A DNA stretch of 64,000 bases from positions 429,756-493,755 of the forward strand of contig NZ_WHOM01000036.1 in NCBI RefSeq assembly GCF_009739465.1, written 5' to 3'. The DNA is from Streptomyces apocyni. GTDB taxonomy: Bacteria > Actinomycetota > Actinomycetes > Streptomycetales > Streptomycetaceae. The notes beneath the pieces are model-generated. The model had not been told where the DNA came from, did not search any database, and worked only from the letters and a program-made list of their open reading frames with translations. Made by a program: the position numbers and the translations under genes. Of the stretch, positions 25,263-34,249 are shown piece after piece; within the stretch, counting starts at the first letter, position 1; each line of letters opens with the position of its first letter.

Positions 25263-27119
25263 TCAGCGCCAGAGTGTGCTTCGTAGCCACAGCTCGACGC
25301 CAAGAAGCCGATTCAGCGCGGGAAAAGGGGCGCGAAGCCCCATCCGCGCGCGGTCCAGCGAGGTTGCGACCACGTCGGGGGCGATCACACCGAAGCCCGC
25401 CAGGCGCGAGGTGTCGAGAATTTCACGCAGAGCGGTCGAGGCGAGGCGGATGCCCTGGTAGTCCTCACCGGAGTAGTCGCCCTTGGTTCGGCGGTCCAGC
25501 ACGGGGGCGGGAACCGCGCCCGACAGCGCTGCGCCGAGCAGTGGTTTGAAGGCAGGAGGATCAGCACGTAGGTGGGCGGGCAACCGCAAACACGCCCGGA
25601 TGACGTCGTTGTCGAGGAACGGGGCTTGCGGCCAGAGCCCGAAAGGCGCGGCGGTATGGTCGAGTTGACGTTGCGCGGAGGCCGATGTGCGCAGTTGGTG
25701 CCGCGTTGCGTGTACGTCCGGCTGGGTACTAGCGGGATCGGGAGGGATGGGGATTCGCGAACGGGCCAACTTCGCGACTTCCTTCCGTGCGGAGTCCGTG
25801 AGCCAGGCGATCTCCGGGCCTGGGGCGAGCCACCAGCTCACTGTGTCCAGCCAGTGAGGGACGGTCGCCTCAGGCTGCTCCAGCAGCCTCGCCGTACGAT
25901 GCAGAGCAGTCGCGAACGATGTGTGCGCCAGATGCGCCGCCCGGCCCATCACCTCAAGGGGCGACACATGACGCGATCGTGCGAGAACGTGGCTGTGCCG
26001 ACCGAGTTTCCGCAAGCCGCCGAGCCGTACCAGGCCGGCCAGGTAGCAGGGCGGCGCCGACAGGAGCGCGTCGCCGCCCTCGCCACCGAGGTGGATGTCT
26101 CCACCGTGCCGCGCGATGTGCTCCAGGCGGAGCCGAGTACGAGCCGTTCCCACGGCTGCGGGGTCGGGCTCCCCGGTGCGCCGCACTCCCTCCATCCGCT
26201 GGTAGGGCAAGGTTTCGGGGGTCCCGGCGACGTCCTGCAGGTGGAGGCGTTGATCGAGCCGCGCAAATCGGTGTGCGTGTTCCACGTCGTCGCAATCGCC
26301 TCCCGCCCGATGGTAGGTGAACACGGGTAAGGGCCCCGCCTTATGACGGAGCGCCAGAAAAGCGAGCGAAGTGGAATCCAGGCCGCCGCTGAAGTCCGCG
26401 GTCAGGGCTCCGGCGCGGGCGGCCCGCCGCCCTACCGATTCCTCGAGTGCCGTTCTCAGAGCCTCAGCGCCTGTTGCGAACGAAGCGTCCGTGTCGGGTA
26501 AGAGCGTCTCGTACTCCCACTGAGTACACGCGCCTTCCGTGGTGATCCGCAAGGCCTGGCCGCTGCCGAGTTGTTCGACATCGGCCACGACCGATCTATT
26601 CTGGGGCAACAGGGGTACATCGGGGCAGAGGACTTGAGTCGCCAGGGTCTGGAGATCCGGGCGGCATCCGCCGCCAGCCGCCGCGGCGACTGTCGCGGGC
26701 TGTGAGCCGATCCAGGTGCGGCCTGGGCGGCGGCGGAAGTACAGCGGGTACTGTCCGGCCAGGTCCGCGAAGGCTGTGAGCTCATGCGGGCGCACCACGA
26801 GACACAGGTAGCTGCCGGTCCACTGGGTCAGCGGAAGCAACCGGCCCGTGGCCAGGGCCCGGTCGGCGTCTCTTGTGAACTCCTGCTCCCCGGCAAGACA
26901 CTGGCCCACGGCGATGACGGAACCCCCGGCGCACTGGAAGCTCCGCAGTTCGCCTTCCCTCCACCGCCCCATCGTGCGCAGGACCGTCCCGTGAGGGGGC
27001 GCGAGGCCCGCATCGCCTACGACCAGTGGGGGTGCTGAGTCGGCCAGCGGTGGGAAGACACCGGTGAATTCCCGATGACACCACATGTCGATGCTGTCAG
27101 CAGTGCTCAGAGCACGCAT
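25263..27119 (-). CDS. Lasso peptide cyclase (asparagine synthetase-like C protein)
   Basis: A 618-residue asparagine-synthetase homologue. The N-terminal half is a glutaminase-like fold without the catalytic Cys2, as in lasso cyclases. The ATP-pyrophosphatase domain has the PP loop DFSGGLDSTS. It activates the side-chain carboxylate of the core peptide and joins it to the N-terminal amine. The ATG at 27119 has AGGAG 5 bases upstream; a GTG at 27152 overlapping the precursor stop (GTGA) is the alternative and would imply coupling. Two TTA leucine codons (26499-26501 and 26328-26330) suggest that synthesis depends on bldA, so production may be delayed until development. Confidence 0.9.
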   Translation of the reverse strand: MRALSTADSIDMWCHREFTGVFPPLADSAPPLVVGDAGLAPPHGTVLRTMGRWREGELRSFQCAGGSVIAVGQCLAGEQEFTRDADRALATGRLLPLTQWTGSYLCLVVRPHELTAFADLAGQYPLYFRRRPGRTWIGSQPATVAAAAGGGCRPDLQTLATQVLCPDVPLLPQNRSVVADVEQLGSGQALRITTEGACTQWEYETLLPDTDASFATGAEALRTALEESVGRRAARAGALTADFSGGLDSTSLAFLALRHKAGPLPVFTYHRAGGDCDDVEHAHRFARLDQRLHLQDVAGTPETLPYQRMEGVRRTGEPDPAAVGTARTRLRLEHIARHGGDIHLGGEGGDALLSAPPCYLAGLVRLGGLRKLGRHSHVLARSRHVSPLEVMGRAAHLAHTSFATALHRTARLLEQPEATVPHWLDTVSWWLAPGPEIAWLTDSARKEVAKLARSRIPIPPDPASTQPDVHATRHQLRTSASAQRQLDHTAAPFGLWPQAPFLDNDVIRACLRLPAHLRADPPAFKPLLGAALSGAVPAPVLDRRTKGDYSGEDYQGIRLASTALREILDTSRLAGFGVIAPDVVATSLDRARMGLRAPFPALNRLLGVELWLRSTLWR

Positions 27120-27148
27120 TCCGTCTCCTGTCCGGGTAGCGTCTCCGC

Positions 27149-27361
27149 TCACCAGTAGTAGTGGGAGTTGGCGTCAGCGTTGCCGCTACTGGAGCTTCCG
27201 AGGGTCACCTCCCGGACATGTCCGAGATCCACCACCGTCGGCGGATCATAGGCTTCGAGAGGCGGGTGAGCCCCGTCGAAGTCTTCTGAGGCGGAGGGAG
27301 CGGCAGTATCGCGGACGGACGGTCGAGTCGACTGGTTGGCGTGTTTCCTCAGCATTGTCAT
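27149..27361 (-). CDS. Lasso peptide precursor (A)
   Basis: A 70-residue precursor beginning MTMLRKHANQ. The leader has the lasso signature YxxP...G...Tx (AYDPPTVVDLGHVREVTL), with threonine two residues before the cleavage point. The predicted core is GSSSSGNADANSHYYW: Gly1 and Asp9 can close a nine-residue macrolactam, leaving a seven-residue tail ending in bulky Tyr-Tyr-Trp that could hold the thread. There are no cysteines, so it is class II. By hand sum, the cyclised monoisotopic mass is about 1683.65 Da. The ATG at 27361 follows GGATGGG; an in-frame ATG at 27355 is also possible. I do not recall a described lasso peptide with this core. Confidence 0.9.
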   Translation of the reverse strand: MTMLRKHANQSTRPSVRDTAAPSASEDFDGAHPPLEAYDPPTVVDLGHVREVTLGSSSSGNADANSHYYW

Positions 27362-27731
27362 ATACCCATCCGGAGTCGGCCCTAAAGGCACGCGTAATCG
27401 AATGAACCGAACATGATTGATCAGTGCCAGGTATTCGACTTTAGCCGTTACTGCGGCTACGGGCCCCTGTGGCGCTAGATATCGGCCGCTCACGATGGCA
27501 GGAGGCGGGGGCAGTTGTCCACACGGATGGGCGGGTGGTGGACGAGGAGATGAGCAAGAGAGAGTCGCTGGCGCGCAGGAATTCTCCGGCGCCGACAGTA
27601 AATCGCAACTTTCGCTGGGTGAAGGGAGCTTCCGCTGTTCAGACTGAAGAAGAAGGTGTCGGGTGAAGCATGGCAACGTTCATGCCTGACCGTTGATCAA
27701 GTGGTTCGCCCACTGAGCAACAGGCGTTCCC
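27362..27731. other. Presumed promoter region of the lasso cluster
   Basis: Lies between the lasso precursor and the ROK regulator, which are transcribed in the same direction. It is locally AT-richer near 27,395-27,445. No confident -35/-10 pair, ribosome switch or coding frame was found. Confidence 0.35.
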
Positions 27732-28952
27732 TCAGTCCCTGCCCTGCTCCTGGGTGTCGTCTGACCTGCGAAGGGACGTCAAACCCAGCAACAAGGCCCC
27801 TTGCGCCTCGGACAGTTGGTTCATCGAACTCGACTTCAGCGTGAATCCGCTGTGGGGACCGACCGCGCCGCGCAACGCGAAACGCTCCAGGGATTCCTGG
27901 CAAGGATCGAGGACCATGCCTTGAGCGGCACCGAGCGTCCCTCCGACGACGATCAGGTCGGGATTCAGAAGGTTGCACAGCTGCGCGAGAGCCTGACCGA
28001 GCACCCGCCCGGCGTCGCGCATGATCCGCTCGCAAACCACGTCCCCCGCCTGGGCTTTCTCGATCAGGGAAGCGAGGGAATGCGGCACGTCGACCGCGCT
28101 ACCGGACAGCGCATCGCGTGCCTGGCGGACGAGAGCGTTCGCGCCGATGACCGTCTCAAGGCATCCCCGTCCGCCGCAGCGGCAGACTGCCCCGTTCGGG
28201 TCGAACACGAGATGGCCGATCTCCCCGGCCATTCCACGTCCCCGGATGGGCGTGTTGCTGATGACCAGTCCGGCGCCGATACCGGTGGACCCTTTGATGT
28301 AGACCACGATCTCGGCATGACCGTCTGTCGCGTACGTCTGCTCAGCCAACGCGCCCAGGTTGGCGTCGTTGTCGAGTGCGCCAGGCACGCCCAGCCACGC
28401 GCCCAGGTCTCGCGACGGATCGTCACCCTCGCTCCATGGAGGCAGTATGGGGCTGGCGAATCTGCCGGTCCTGGGGTCGACCATCCGCGGCACGGCCACG
28501 CCGAGGGATACCACGTCCTCCAGCCCCAGACTGGTTCTGCCGACGGCCTCCCGGATGGCTTGCTTGAGGACCGGAATGACCTCGCTCATGCCTCTGTTCG
28601 CGCCGCTCGCCACATGCTCGCTGTGCGTCTCGGAAATGGGGCGATCCACACGTCGGGCGACCACTGTCGCCCGGACGAAGCCCAGATGGACGCCGACCGC
28701 GACGTTGCGTGTGGGAGGCAGGCGTACTGTCCCCCTGCGTACGGCCCTGGCCTGTTCGGCCTTGTCGTTGGGAAGGACTCCGGCCGTTTGCAACTCCCCG
28801 ACGATGTTCGACACGGTGGACTGGGCGAGTCCGGTGCGTCGGGCCAGGTTGGCCTGGGTATCTCCCTTGATCATGATCGAGATGAGCACATGCTTGTGGT
28901 TGATGGCTCGCGTTCCTCGAGCCGGCCCCAGACGGTCACTTAGCTGAAGCAT
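27732..28952 (-). CDS. ROK-family transcriptional regulator
   Basis: A 406-residue protein. The N-terminal winged helix (INHKHVLISIMIKGDTQANLARRTGLAQSTVSNIVGELQTAGVL) is followed by a sugar-kinase-like ROK domain with GALDNDANLGALAE, GSTGIGAGLVI and the ROK signature GEIGHLVFDPNGAVCRCGGRGCLETV, which holds the zinc-binding cysteines and histidine. Such proteins usually repress sugar or secondary-metabolite genes until a sugar ligand binds. It lies upstream of, and in line with, the lasso genes, with a 370-base gap, so control of the lasso cluster is possible but not shown. It starts at the ATG at 28952. Confidence 0.85.
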   Translation of the reverse strand: MLQLSDRLGPARGTRAINHKHVLISIMIKGDTQANLARRTGLAQSTVSNIVGELQTAGVLPNDKAEQARAVRRGTVRLPPTRNVAVGVHLGFVRATVVARRVDRPISETHSEHVASGANRGMSEVIPVLKQAIREAVGRTSLGLEDVVSLGVAVPRMVDPRTGRFASPILPPWSEGDDPSRDLGAWLGVPGALDNDANLGALAEQTYATDGHAEIVVYIKGSTGIGAGLVISNTPIRGRGMAGEIGHLVFDPNGAVCRCGGRGCLETVIGANALVRQARDALSGSAVDVPHSLASLIEKAQAGDVVCERIMRDAGRVLGQALAQLCNLLNPDLIVVGGTLGAAQGMVLDPCQESLERFALRGAVGPHSGFTLKSSSMNQLSEAQGALLLGLTSLRRSDDTQEQGRD

Positions 28953-29231
28953 CGACCCCCCGCAATATCAGGTAATTCAGCGCTTCATCATCTCGACGTT
29001 AGCATGGTGATCTTCAATTTGAACGTGGGTCGCCTTCAGGAGGGAAACGGGAAGCATGGCCCTGCATTTCTTGGGGCGCTTGAGCTATTTGATGTCTGAG
29101 GAACGTCCGCGGTGCCGCGCGCTGGGGATTCGCGGCACGTTGGCCCACAAGTTTGTTCGCACGACGAATAGGCGACCGATCTTCAAGTACAGGCTGATTC
29201 GCCAGTGGCCAGGCAGCGGCGATGGGGGTGG

Positions 29232-29269
29232 CCCCACGGCCACGTCGTTCAGGTGACGTGGCCGTGGGG
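29232..29269. terminator. Strong hairpin beside the IS remnant
   Basis: A 15-bp perfect stem (CCCCACGGCCACGTC / GACGTGGCCGTGGGG) with an 8-base loop, 3 bases from the transposase remnant's stop. It may be a terminator or part of an old element end. Confidence 0.55.
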
Positions 29270-29271
29270 GA

Positions 29272-29690
29272 TCACATGATGCCGAGAGTGATCAGTGGAC
29301 AGTTGGCGTTGCGGGTGTGGTGGCGGAGTCCAGCGGCGATGTTCGGATGTTCGGCGAGTCGGAGAGGGTCGATGAGCCTGCTCCGCGGTCAGGTCGGTCA
29401 CGCCGCAGACGCGTTCCAGGGCGACCTTGCCGGTGGTGACGATCCGCTGGCGGCGCACGGCCTGCACAGCGTGCGGGAACACGATCCCGGTGACGTCGGC
29501 GGCCTTGATCCAGCCGATCTCGTCGCGGCCGTGCGCGGTGATCTCGTTGGTCTCGCCGTCCACCTCGCGCTGGGCGGTGACCAGGCCGGTCCCCGTCATC
29601 GCGGCGAGCAGGGGACCTGGGTGCCATCGGTGCGGCGAGCACCGTGCACGGTCTTGCCATCGCCATGCCACCCGTGGCTGGCACTTGGAG
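29272..29690 (-). pseudogene. ISAs1-family transposase remnant
   Basis: Pieces of an ISAs1 transposase lie in three frames: DGKTVHGARRTDGTQV, then after a one-base loss LLAAMTGTGLVTAQREVDGETNEIT, then directly HGRDEIGWIKAADVTGIVFPHAVQAVRRQRIVTTGKVALERVCGVTDLTAEQA, and finally NIAAGLRHHTRNANCPLITLGIM before the stop. The catalytic middle and the first half are gone. It is non-functional and marks past transposition next to the lasso region. Confidence 0.8.
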
Positions 29691-30033
29691 ACCCCTCGCG
29701 GGTTCGGTGTGTCAGGGCTGCCGGACGAGGAGAACGCGGCGAGAGAACCATCACTGATTCGTTCACCATCGTGGCCCTCGCGCGCGCACGGCTGTCTGGC
29801 CTCCTATGAGACGTGCCGCGCGCCAGCCGCCGCGCCTGCCGCAGAGGCGGGAGACGGCGGGAACCGCTGGGAGTAGGCGGTTTCTGGCAGCCGTCGCTCA
29901 AACGCTCAATGAGTGCTACCGAATTGAACGAATCGATCGCTCTGGGGAACTCCAGCTCCACGCAGGGCCCCACGCACAGACGCGGCGTGCACGACCCACA
30001 AGGGCCGTACGCGCCGCGTCTGTCTCGTCAAAG
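29691..30033. other. Gene-free stretch upstream of the transposase remnant
   Basis: No supported gene. A minus-strand frame here is continuous with the transposase fragment but shows no transposase similarity; it may be decayed IS or flanking DNA. Confidence 0.35.
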
Positions 30034-31503
30034 TCAGTGCCCGGCCCGCGCGGACGGCACCCGCGACTCGGAGATCTCCTCGCCAGGCTCCATCGGAGCG
30101 GTGACGTCGTCATCGTCCCGCCGCTTGCCGATGTGGTTGAAGACCAGGTTGAGGACGACCGCGGCGACACAGCCGGTGGAGATACCGGAGTCCAGGATGA
30201 TCATCGCGGTGTCCGGGAAGGCGTGGTAGAACTCCGGCGCCGCGATCGGGATCAGCCCGACGGCCATCGCGACCGCCACGATCAGCACGTTGTTGTCCTT
30301 CTCAAGCCCCGCCTTGGCCAGGGTCTGGATACCGCTCGCCGCGACCGAGCCGAACAGCACGACCCCGGCGCCGCCGAGCACCGGCCGGGGCACGGTGGCG
30401 ATCAGTGAGGCGACGACCGGCATCAGGCCCATCAGGATCAGGAAGCCACCCCCCACCGCGACCACGAACCGGCTGCGGATCTTGGTCATCGCGACCAGGC
30501 CGATGTTCTGGGCGAAGGCGCTGCACATGAAACCGTTGAAGAGCGGGCTGAGCGCGGAGCCAAGGCAGTCGGCCCGCAGTCCGGCCGCGATCGTCTTCTC
30601 GTCCGCGGGCCGTTCGACGATCTCACCGAGCGCCAGCATGTCGGCGGTGGACTCGGTCATCGAGACGATCATGACGACCACCATCGACACGATGGCGGCC
30701 ACGGCGAACTGCGGGGCTCCGAAGTGGAATGGCGACGGGAAGCCGACGACGCTCGCCTCGCCGACCGCGCTGAAGTCGGCGACGCCGAACGGGATCGCCA
30801 CGACAGTCCCGATCACCAGGCCCAGCAGTACGGCGATCTGCTTGACGAACCCGCTGGTGAAGCGACGTATCAGCAGGACGATAACCAGGGTGATGGCGGC
30901 CAGGCCCAGGTACTTCATGGCGCCGTAGTCGTCGCCCGCCGGATCGGGCCCCTGGGCCCAGCCGAAGGCCACGGGCATCAGCGAGACGCCGATCAGGGTG
31001 ATGACGGTGCCGGTGACGACCGGCGGGAAGAAGCGCACCAGCTTGGAGAAGAACGGGGCGCCGATGAAGCCCAGCAGCCCCGCGACGATGATCGCGCCGA
31101 AGATGATCGGCAGCGCGTCGTCCGCGTTCCCAGCGGACTGGGTCTGGTCGACGATCGCGAGCATCGGGGCGACGCCCGCGAAGGTGACGCCGTTGACGAA
31201 CGGCAGCCGGGCACCGATGTTCCAGACGCCCAGGGTCTGCAGGAGGGTGGCCAGTCCGGCGGTGAAGAGGCTGGCCCCGGTAAGGAAGGTGAGCTCCTTG
31301 CCGGAGAGCCCGACGGCGGCTCCGACGATCAGCGGCGGGGCGACCACACCCGCGTACATGGCGGCCACGTGCTGCAGGCCGCTGGTCATCATCTTCAGAG
31401 GCGGGAGCTTCTCGTCGACCGGGTGCGGGGTGGGCACCTGGTCGTCGGCCCGCTCGTCCTCGGGCACGGCGGCTGCTTTGCGAACCCTGGGCGTTTCTGC
31501 CAC
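30034..31503 (-). CDS. Purine/uric acid permease (nucleobase:cation symporter-2 family)
   Basis: A 489-residue membrane protein with about 12-14 hydrophobic helices and the NCS2 pattern: GLQHVAAMYAGVVAPPLIVG near the N terminus, a central MTESTADMLALGEIV segment matching the substrate-binding Q/E-x-P-like region, and GGAGVVLFGSVAASGIQTL. The family imports xanthine, urate or uracil with protons or sodium. Neighbours (8-oxoguanine deaminase and uricase) point to purine or urate. It starts at the GTG at 31503 with GGAGG upstream. It is co-directional with the uricase block but separated by a terminator, so probably has its own promoter. Confidence 0.9.
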   Translation of the reverse strand: MAETPRVRKAAAVPEDERADDQVPTPHPVDEKLPPLKMMTSGLQHVAAMYAGVVAPPLIVGAAVGLSGKELTFLTGASLFTAGLATLLQTLGVWNIGARLPFVNGVTFAGVAPMLAIVDQTQSAGNADDALPIIFGAIIVAGLLGFIGAPFFSKLVRFFPPVVTGTVITLIGVSLMPVAFGWAQGPDPAGDDYGAMKYLGLAAITLVIVLLIRRFTSGFVKQIAVLLGLVIGTVVAIPFGVADFSAVGEASVVGFPSPFHFGAPQFAVAAIVSMVVVMIVSMTESTADMLALGEIVERPADEKTIAAGLRADCLGSALSPLFNGFMCSAFAQNIGLVAMTKIRSRFVVAVGGGFLILMGLMPVVASLIATVPRPVLGGAGVVLFGSVAASGIQTLAKAGLEKDNNVLIVAVAMAVGLIPIAAPEFYHAFPDTAMIILDSGISTGCVAAVVLNLVFNHIGKRRDDDDVTAPMEPGEEISESRVPSARAGH

Positions 31504-31766
31504 GGCGGTTCCTCCGGTCGGTTACACGTCGCTGGCGACGCGGGTGTCAGGGAGGTCGTACGTACGGAAAGTGGTGCGCGATGTGGAGTTGTGGTCGTGC
31601 GGAGGGGTGCGACGTACGTCGCCGGTGCTTGAGGGTTCTCGGGCACGCGCGTTTTGGAGCACGAGCGGTTTGGGGCGTGACGGTTCACCGGGCCGAGCGG
31701 GTGCGGGCCATGGGGCCCCCACCCACCCGACTCGGCTGCCGTGCACCCCGCTCGGGTCCACGGCGA
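31504..31766. promoter_or_regulatory. Upstream region of the purine permease
   Basis: Holds the ribosome binding site of the permease and a short dyad CGTCGCTGGCGACG near 31528. No clear -35/-10 was identified. The far end is taken up by the terminator of the deaminase gene. Confidence 0.35.
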
Positions 31767-31794
31767 CCGGCCGGGGGCCGTCCCCCCCGGCCGG
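31767..31794 (-). terminator. Terminator of the 8-oxoguanine deaminase gene
   Basis: An 11-bp stem (CCGGCCGGGGG / CCCCCGGCCGG) with loop CCGTCC, located 12 bases past the stop. Confidence 0.7.
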
Positions 31795-31806
31795 ACTCTG
31801 GGGGGA

Positions 31807-33183
31807 TCAGTCGGCTGCGGCGATCCGGGCCAGGCGCTGGGCCTCATCGCGCGCGACGCGCGCGATGGCGTCCTCGTCGGCGGTCAGCAGGCGGTTGTGC
31901 TCGACGATCTGCTGGCCGTTGACGAACGAGGCGGTCACCGGGGCGGCCGCCCCGAAGACGAGGGCGGTGACCGGGTCGGCGATCGAGGAGTGCCCGATGC
32001 CGTCGACCTTCCACAGGACGAAGTCGGCCAGCTTGCCCGCTTCGATGGAGCCGATCTGCTCGGCGCGGCCCAGGACCTGGGCGCCGCCGAAGGTGCCGAG
32101 GCGCAGGGCCTGGCGGGCGTTGAGCGCGGCTTCCCGGTGGGCACCGAGGCGGTTGATCAGCAGCGCGTTACGCAGTTCGGTGTGCAGTTCGCCGGACTCG
32201 TTGGATGCGGTCCCGTCGACGCCGAGGCCGACCGGGACACCGGACTTCAGCATGTCCGGGACGCGGGCGATACCGGCCGCGAGGCGGGCGTTGGAGGAGG
32301 GGCAGTGGGCGACACCGGTCTTCGTACGGGCGAAGGCGGCGATGTCGGAGTCGTTCATATGAACGCAGTGCGCCATCCACACGTCCTCGCCGAGCCAGCC
32401 GGTCGACTCGAAGTAGTCGGTCGGACCCATGCCGAAGAGTTCGTGGCAGAACTTCTCCTCCTCCACGGTCTCCGAGCCGTGGGTGTGCAGCCGTACGCCC
32501 TTGGCGCGGGCCAGCTCGGCACCCTGCTTCATCAGCTCGGTGGAGACGGAGAACGGGGAGCAGGGGGCGACGGCGACCTGCGTCATCGAGTCGAAGGAGG
32601 CGTCGTGGTGCTGGTCGACGGTCTCGGCGGTCGCGGCGAGCGCGCCGTCGAGGGTCTCCACGGCGAAGTCCGGCGGCAGTCCGCCGTCCTTCTCGCCGCG
32701 GTCCATGGAACCGCGGGCCAGGGTGAAGCGGACGCCCATGTCCCGGGCGGCGCCGATGATCGCGCCGGACAGGTCGCCTGAGCCTCGCGGGTAGACGTAG
32801 TGGTGGTCCATCGCGGTGGTCACACCGCCGCGGGCCATCATGGCGAGCGAGCCCTGGGCGGCGGCCTTCGCCATCGACGCGTCGATGCGCGCCCACGTCG
32901 GGTAGAGGGCGACGAGCCAGTTGAAGAGGTTGTGATCGGTGGCCAGGCCGCGGGTGATCCACTGGTAGAAGTGGTGGTGCGTGTTGACCAGGCCCGGGGT
33001 GAGCAGGTGACCGGTGCCGTCGATGCGGCGGACCACGTTCTCCAGGTGCGCCGGGGCCGTGCCGGCGCCCACCGCCTCGATCCGGTTGTCCGCTACGACG
33101 ACGTAGCCCGACGCGTACTCGGTGTCGTCCGCGTCCACGGTCGCGATGGCACAGTTCTCGATAACGATGCGCGAAGCCGCCAT
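31807..33183 (-). CDS. 8-oxoguanine deaminase (amidohydrolase family)
   Basis: A 458-residue metal-dependent amidohydrolase. Metal and catalytic motifs are GLVNTHHHFYQ, RLHTHGSETVEEE, VWMAHCVHMND and GLGVDGTASNESGE. The close match to the 8-oxoguanine/guanine-type deaminase group and its place between a purine permease and uricase support conversion of 8-oxoguanine to urate in the cytoplasm. The ATG at 33183 is preceded by a duplicated 12-base element, ACCCGTAAGAGG twice on the coding strand, which doubles the purine-rich site. Confidence 0.85.
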   Translation of the reverse strand: MAASRIVIENCAIATVDADDTEYASGYVVVADNRIEAVGAGTAPAHLENVVRRIDGTGHLLTPGLVNTHHHFYQWITRGLATDHNLFNWLVALYPTWARIDASMAKAAAQGSLAMMARGGVTTAMDHHYVYPRGSGDLSGAIIGAARDMGVRFTLARGSMDRGEKDGGLPPDFAVETLDGALAATAETVDQHHDASFDSMTQVAVAPCSPFSVSTELMKQGAELARAKGVRLHTHGSETVEEEKFCHELFGMGPTDYFESTGWLGEDVWMAHCVHMNDSDIAAFARTKTGVAHCPSSNARLAAGIARVPDMLKSGVPVGLGVDGTASNESGELHTELRNALLINRLGAHREAALNARQALRLGTFGGAQVLGRAEQIGSIEAGKLADFVLWKVDGIGHSSIADPVTALVFGAAAPVTASFVNGQQIVEHNRLLTADEDAIARVARDEAQRLARIAAAD

Positions 33184-33276
33184 GGCGGTCCCTCGTTCCT
33201 CTTACGGGTCCTCTTACGGGTGGTGTCGCACCCGGGCTCGTACGGACGCGGCTGCCCCCGGTCGCCTCCTGGCCCA

Positions 33277-33305
33277 CCGGGACGGCCCTGAGGGGGGCCT
33301 CCCGG
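33277..33305 (-). terminator. Terminator of the uraD-uraH-uricase operon
   Basis: CCGGGA(C)GGCCC pairs with GGGCC-TCCCGG, with one bulged base and a short loop, 15 bases after the uricase stop. Confidence 0.65.
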
Positions 33306-33320
33306 TCGGCCAGGGGTCGG

Positions 33321-34244
33321 TCAGAGGTTGGTCAGGTCGACCGGGATCTTCGGCTCGACGCCGTCACGCAGGATCGTGGCCTCGATCAGGCCGTACGGAC
33401 GGTCCGCCGCGTAGTAGACCTCGTTGTCGTTCTTCAGGCCGAACGGCTCCAGGTCCACCAGGAAGTGATGCTTGTTCGGGAGCGAGAAGCGGACCTCGTC
33501 GATCTCCGAACGGTGGTTGATGATGCGCGAGCCCATCTGGTACAGGGTCTGCTGCAGCGAGAGCGAGTAGGTCTCGGCGAAGGCCTGCAGCATGTGCTTC
33601 TTAACCTGCTCGTAGGACTTCTCCCAGTTGGGCATGCGCTGCTCGTCGTCGCTCCAGTTGAAGCGCCAGCGGCCGGACACCTGGGTGGCCAGGATGCGGT
33701 CGTACGCTTCCTTGAGCGTCGTGTACCGGTCCTTGATGTAGCCCCAGAACTCCGAGTTGGTGGAGTTCATGACGACGAGGTCCTTGAGGCCGGAGACGAC
33801 CTCCCACTTCTCACCGTCGTAGGTGATCTGGGTGACGCGGGTCTCCTGGCCCTGGCGGACGAACGAGTGGTTGACCTCGTCCGAGCCGATGAACTTGGAG
33901 TTGGCGTCGGCGGTGGCGATGCGGTCCCAGGCGTACTCCTCGATGCGGATACGCGCCCGGTGGATCGGCTCCTGGCTGGTCACGAAGTGACGGGCCAGGT
34001 GGATGCCGAACTGCTCGGCGGACTCGATGCCGTACTCCTTCGCGAACGCGTACACCGTGTTCTTGGTGGTGTCGGTCGGAAGGCAGTGGGCGTTGGACCC
34101 CGAGTAGTGGACGTCGTCGAGGTCGCCGGAGAGCGCGACCGAGACGTTCAGGTCCTTGATGTGGTGGGTGTCGCCGTCCCGCGTGATCTTGACGACGCGG
34201 TTCTCTGCTTTGCCGTACTGGTTCTGGCCGAGAATCGTGGGCAT
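33321..34244 (-). CDS. pucL: Urate oxidase (uricase)
   Basis: A 307-residue cofactor-free uricase, the normal length. Signature segments: LPTDTTKNTVYAFAKEYGIESAEQF (catalytic threonine region), the segment beginning EPIHRARIRIEEYAWDRI, the strand ITYDGEKWEVVSGLKDLVVMNSTNSEFWGY, and FSLPNKHHFLVDLEPFGLKNDNEVYYAADRPYGLI near the end. It converts urate and oxygen to 5-hydroxyisourate and peroxide. The ATG at 34244 follows GGAG. It is last in an operon after uraD and uraH, whose products process 5-hydroxyisourate. Confidence 0.95.
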   Translation of the reverse strand: MPTILGQNQYGKAENRVVKITRDGDTHHIKDLNVSVALSGDLDDVHYSGSNAHCLPTDTTKNTVYAFAKEYGIESAEQFGIHLARHFVTSQEPIHRARIRIEEYAWDRIATADANSKFIGSDEVNHSFVRQGQETRVTQITYDGEKWEVVSGLKDLVVMNSTNSEFWGYIKDRYTTLKEAYDRILATQVSGRWRFNWSDDEQRMPNWEKSYEQVKKHMLQAFAETYSLSLQQTLYQMGSRIINHRSEIDEVRFSLPNKHHFLVDLEPFGLKNDNEVYYAADRPYGLIEATILRDGVEPKIPVDLTNL

Positions 34245-34249
34245 GTCTG

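Noticed and set aside
27417..27666. Plus-strand frames opposite the lasso precursor promoter
   Set aside because: Two overlapping short frames with no family features, on the strand opposite well-supported genes.
29056..29256. 66-codon frame after a GGGAAG site
   Set aside because: Basic, low-complexity product with untypical codon use and no motif; it runs into the hairpin at 29,232.
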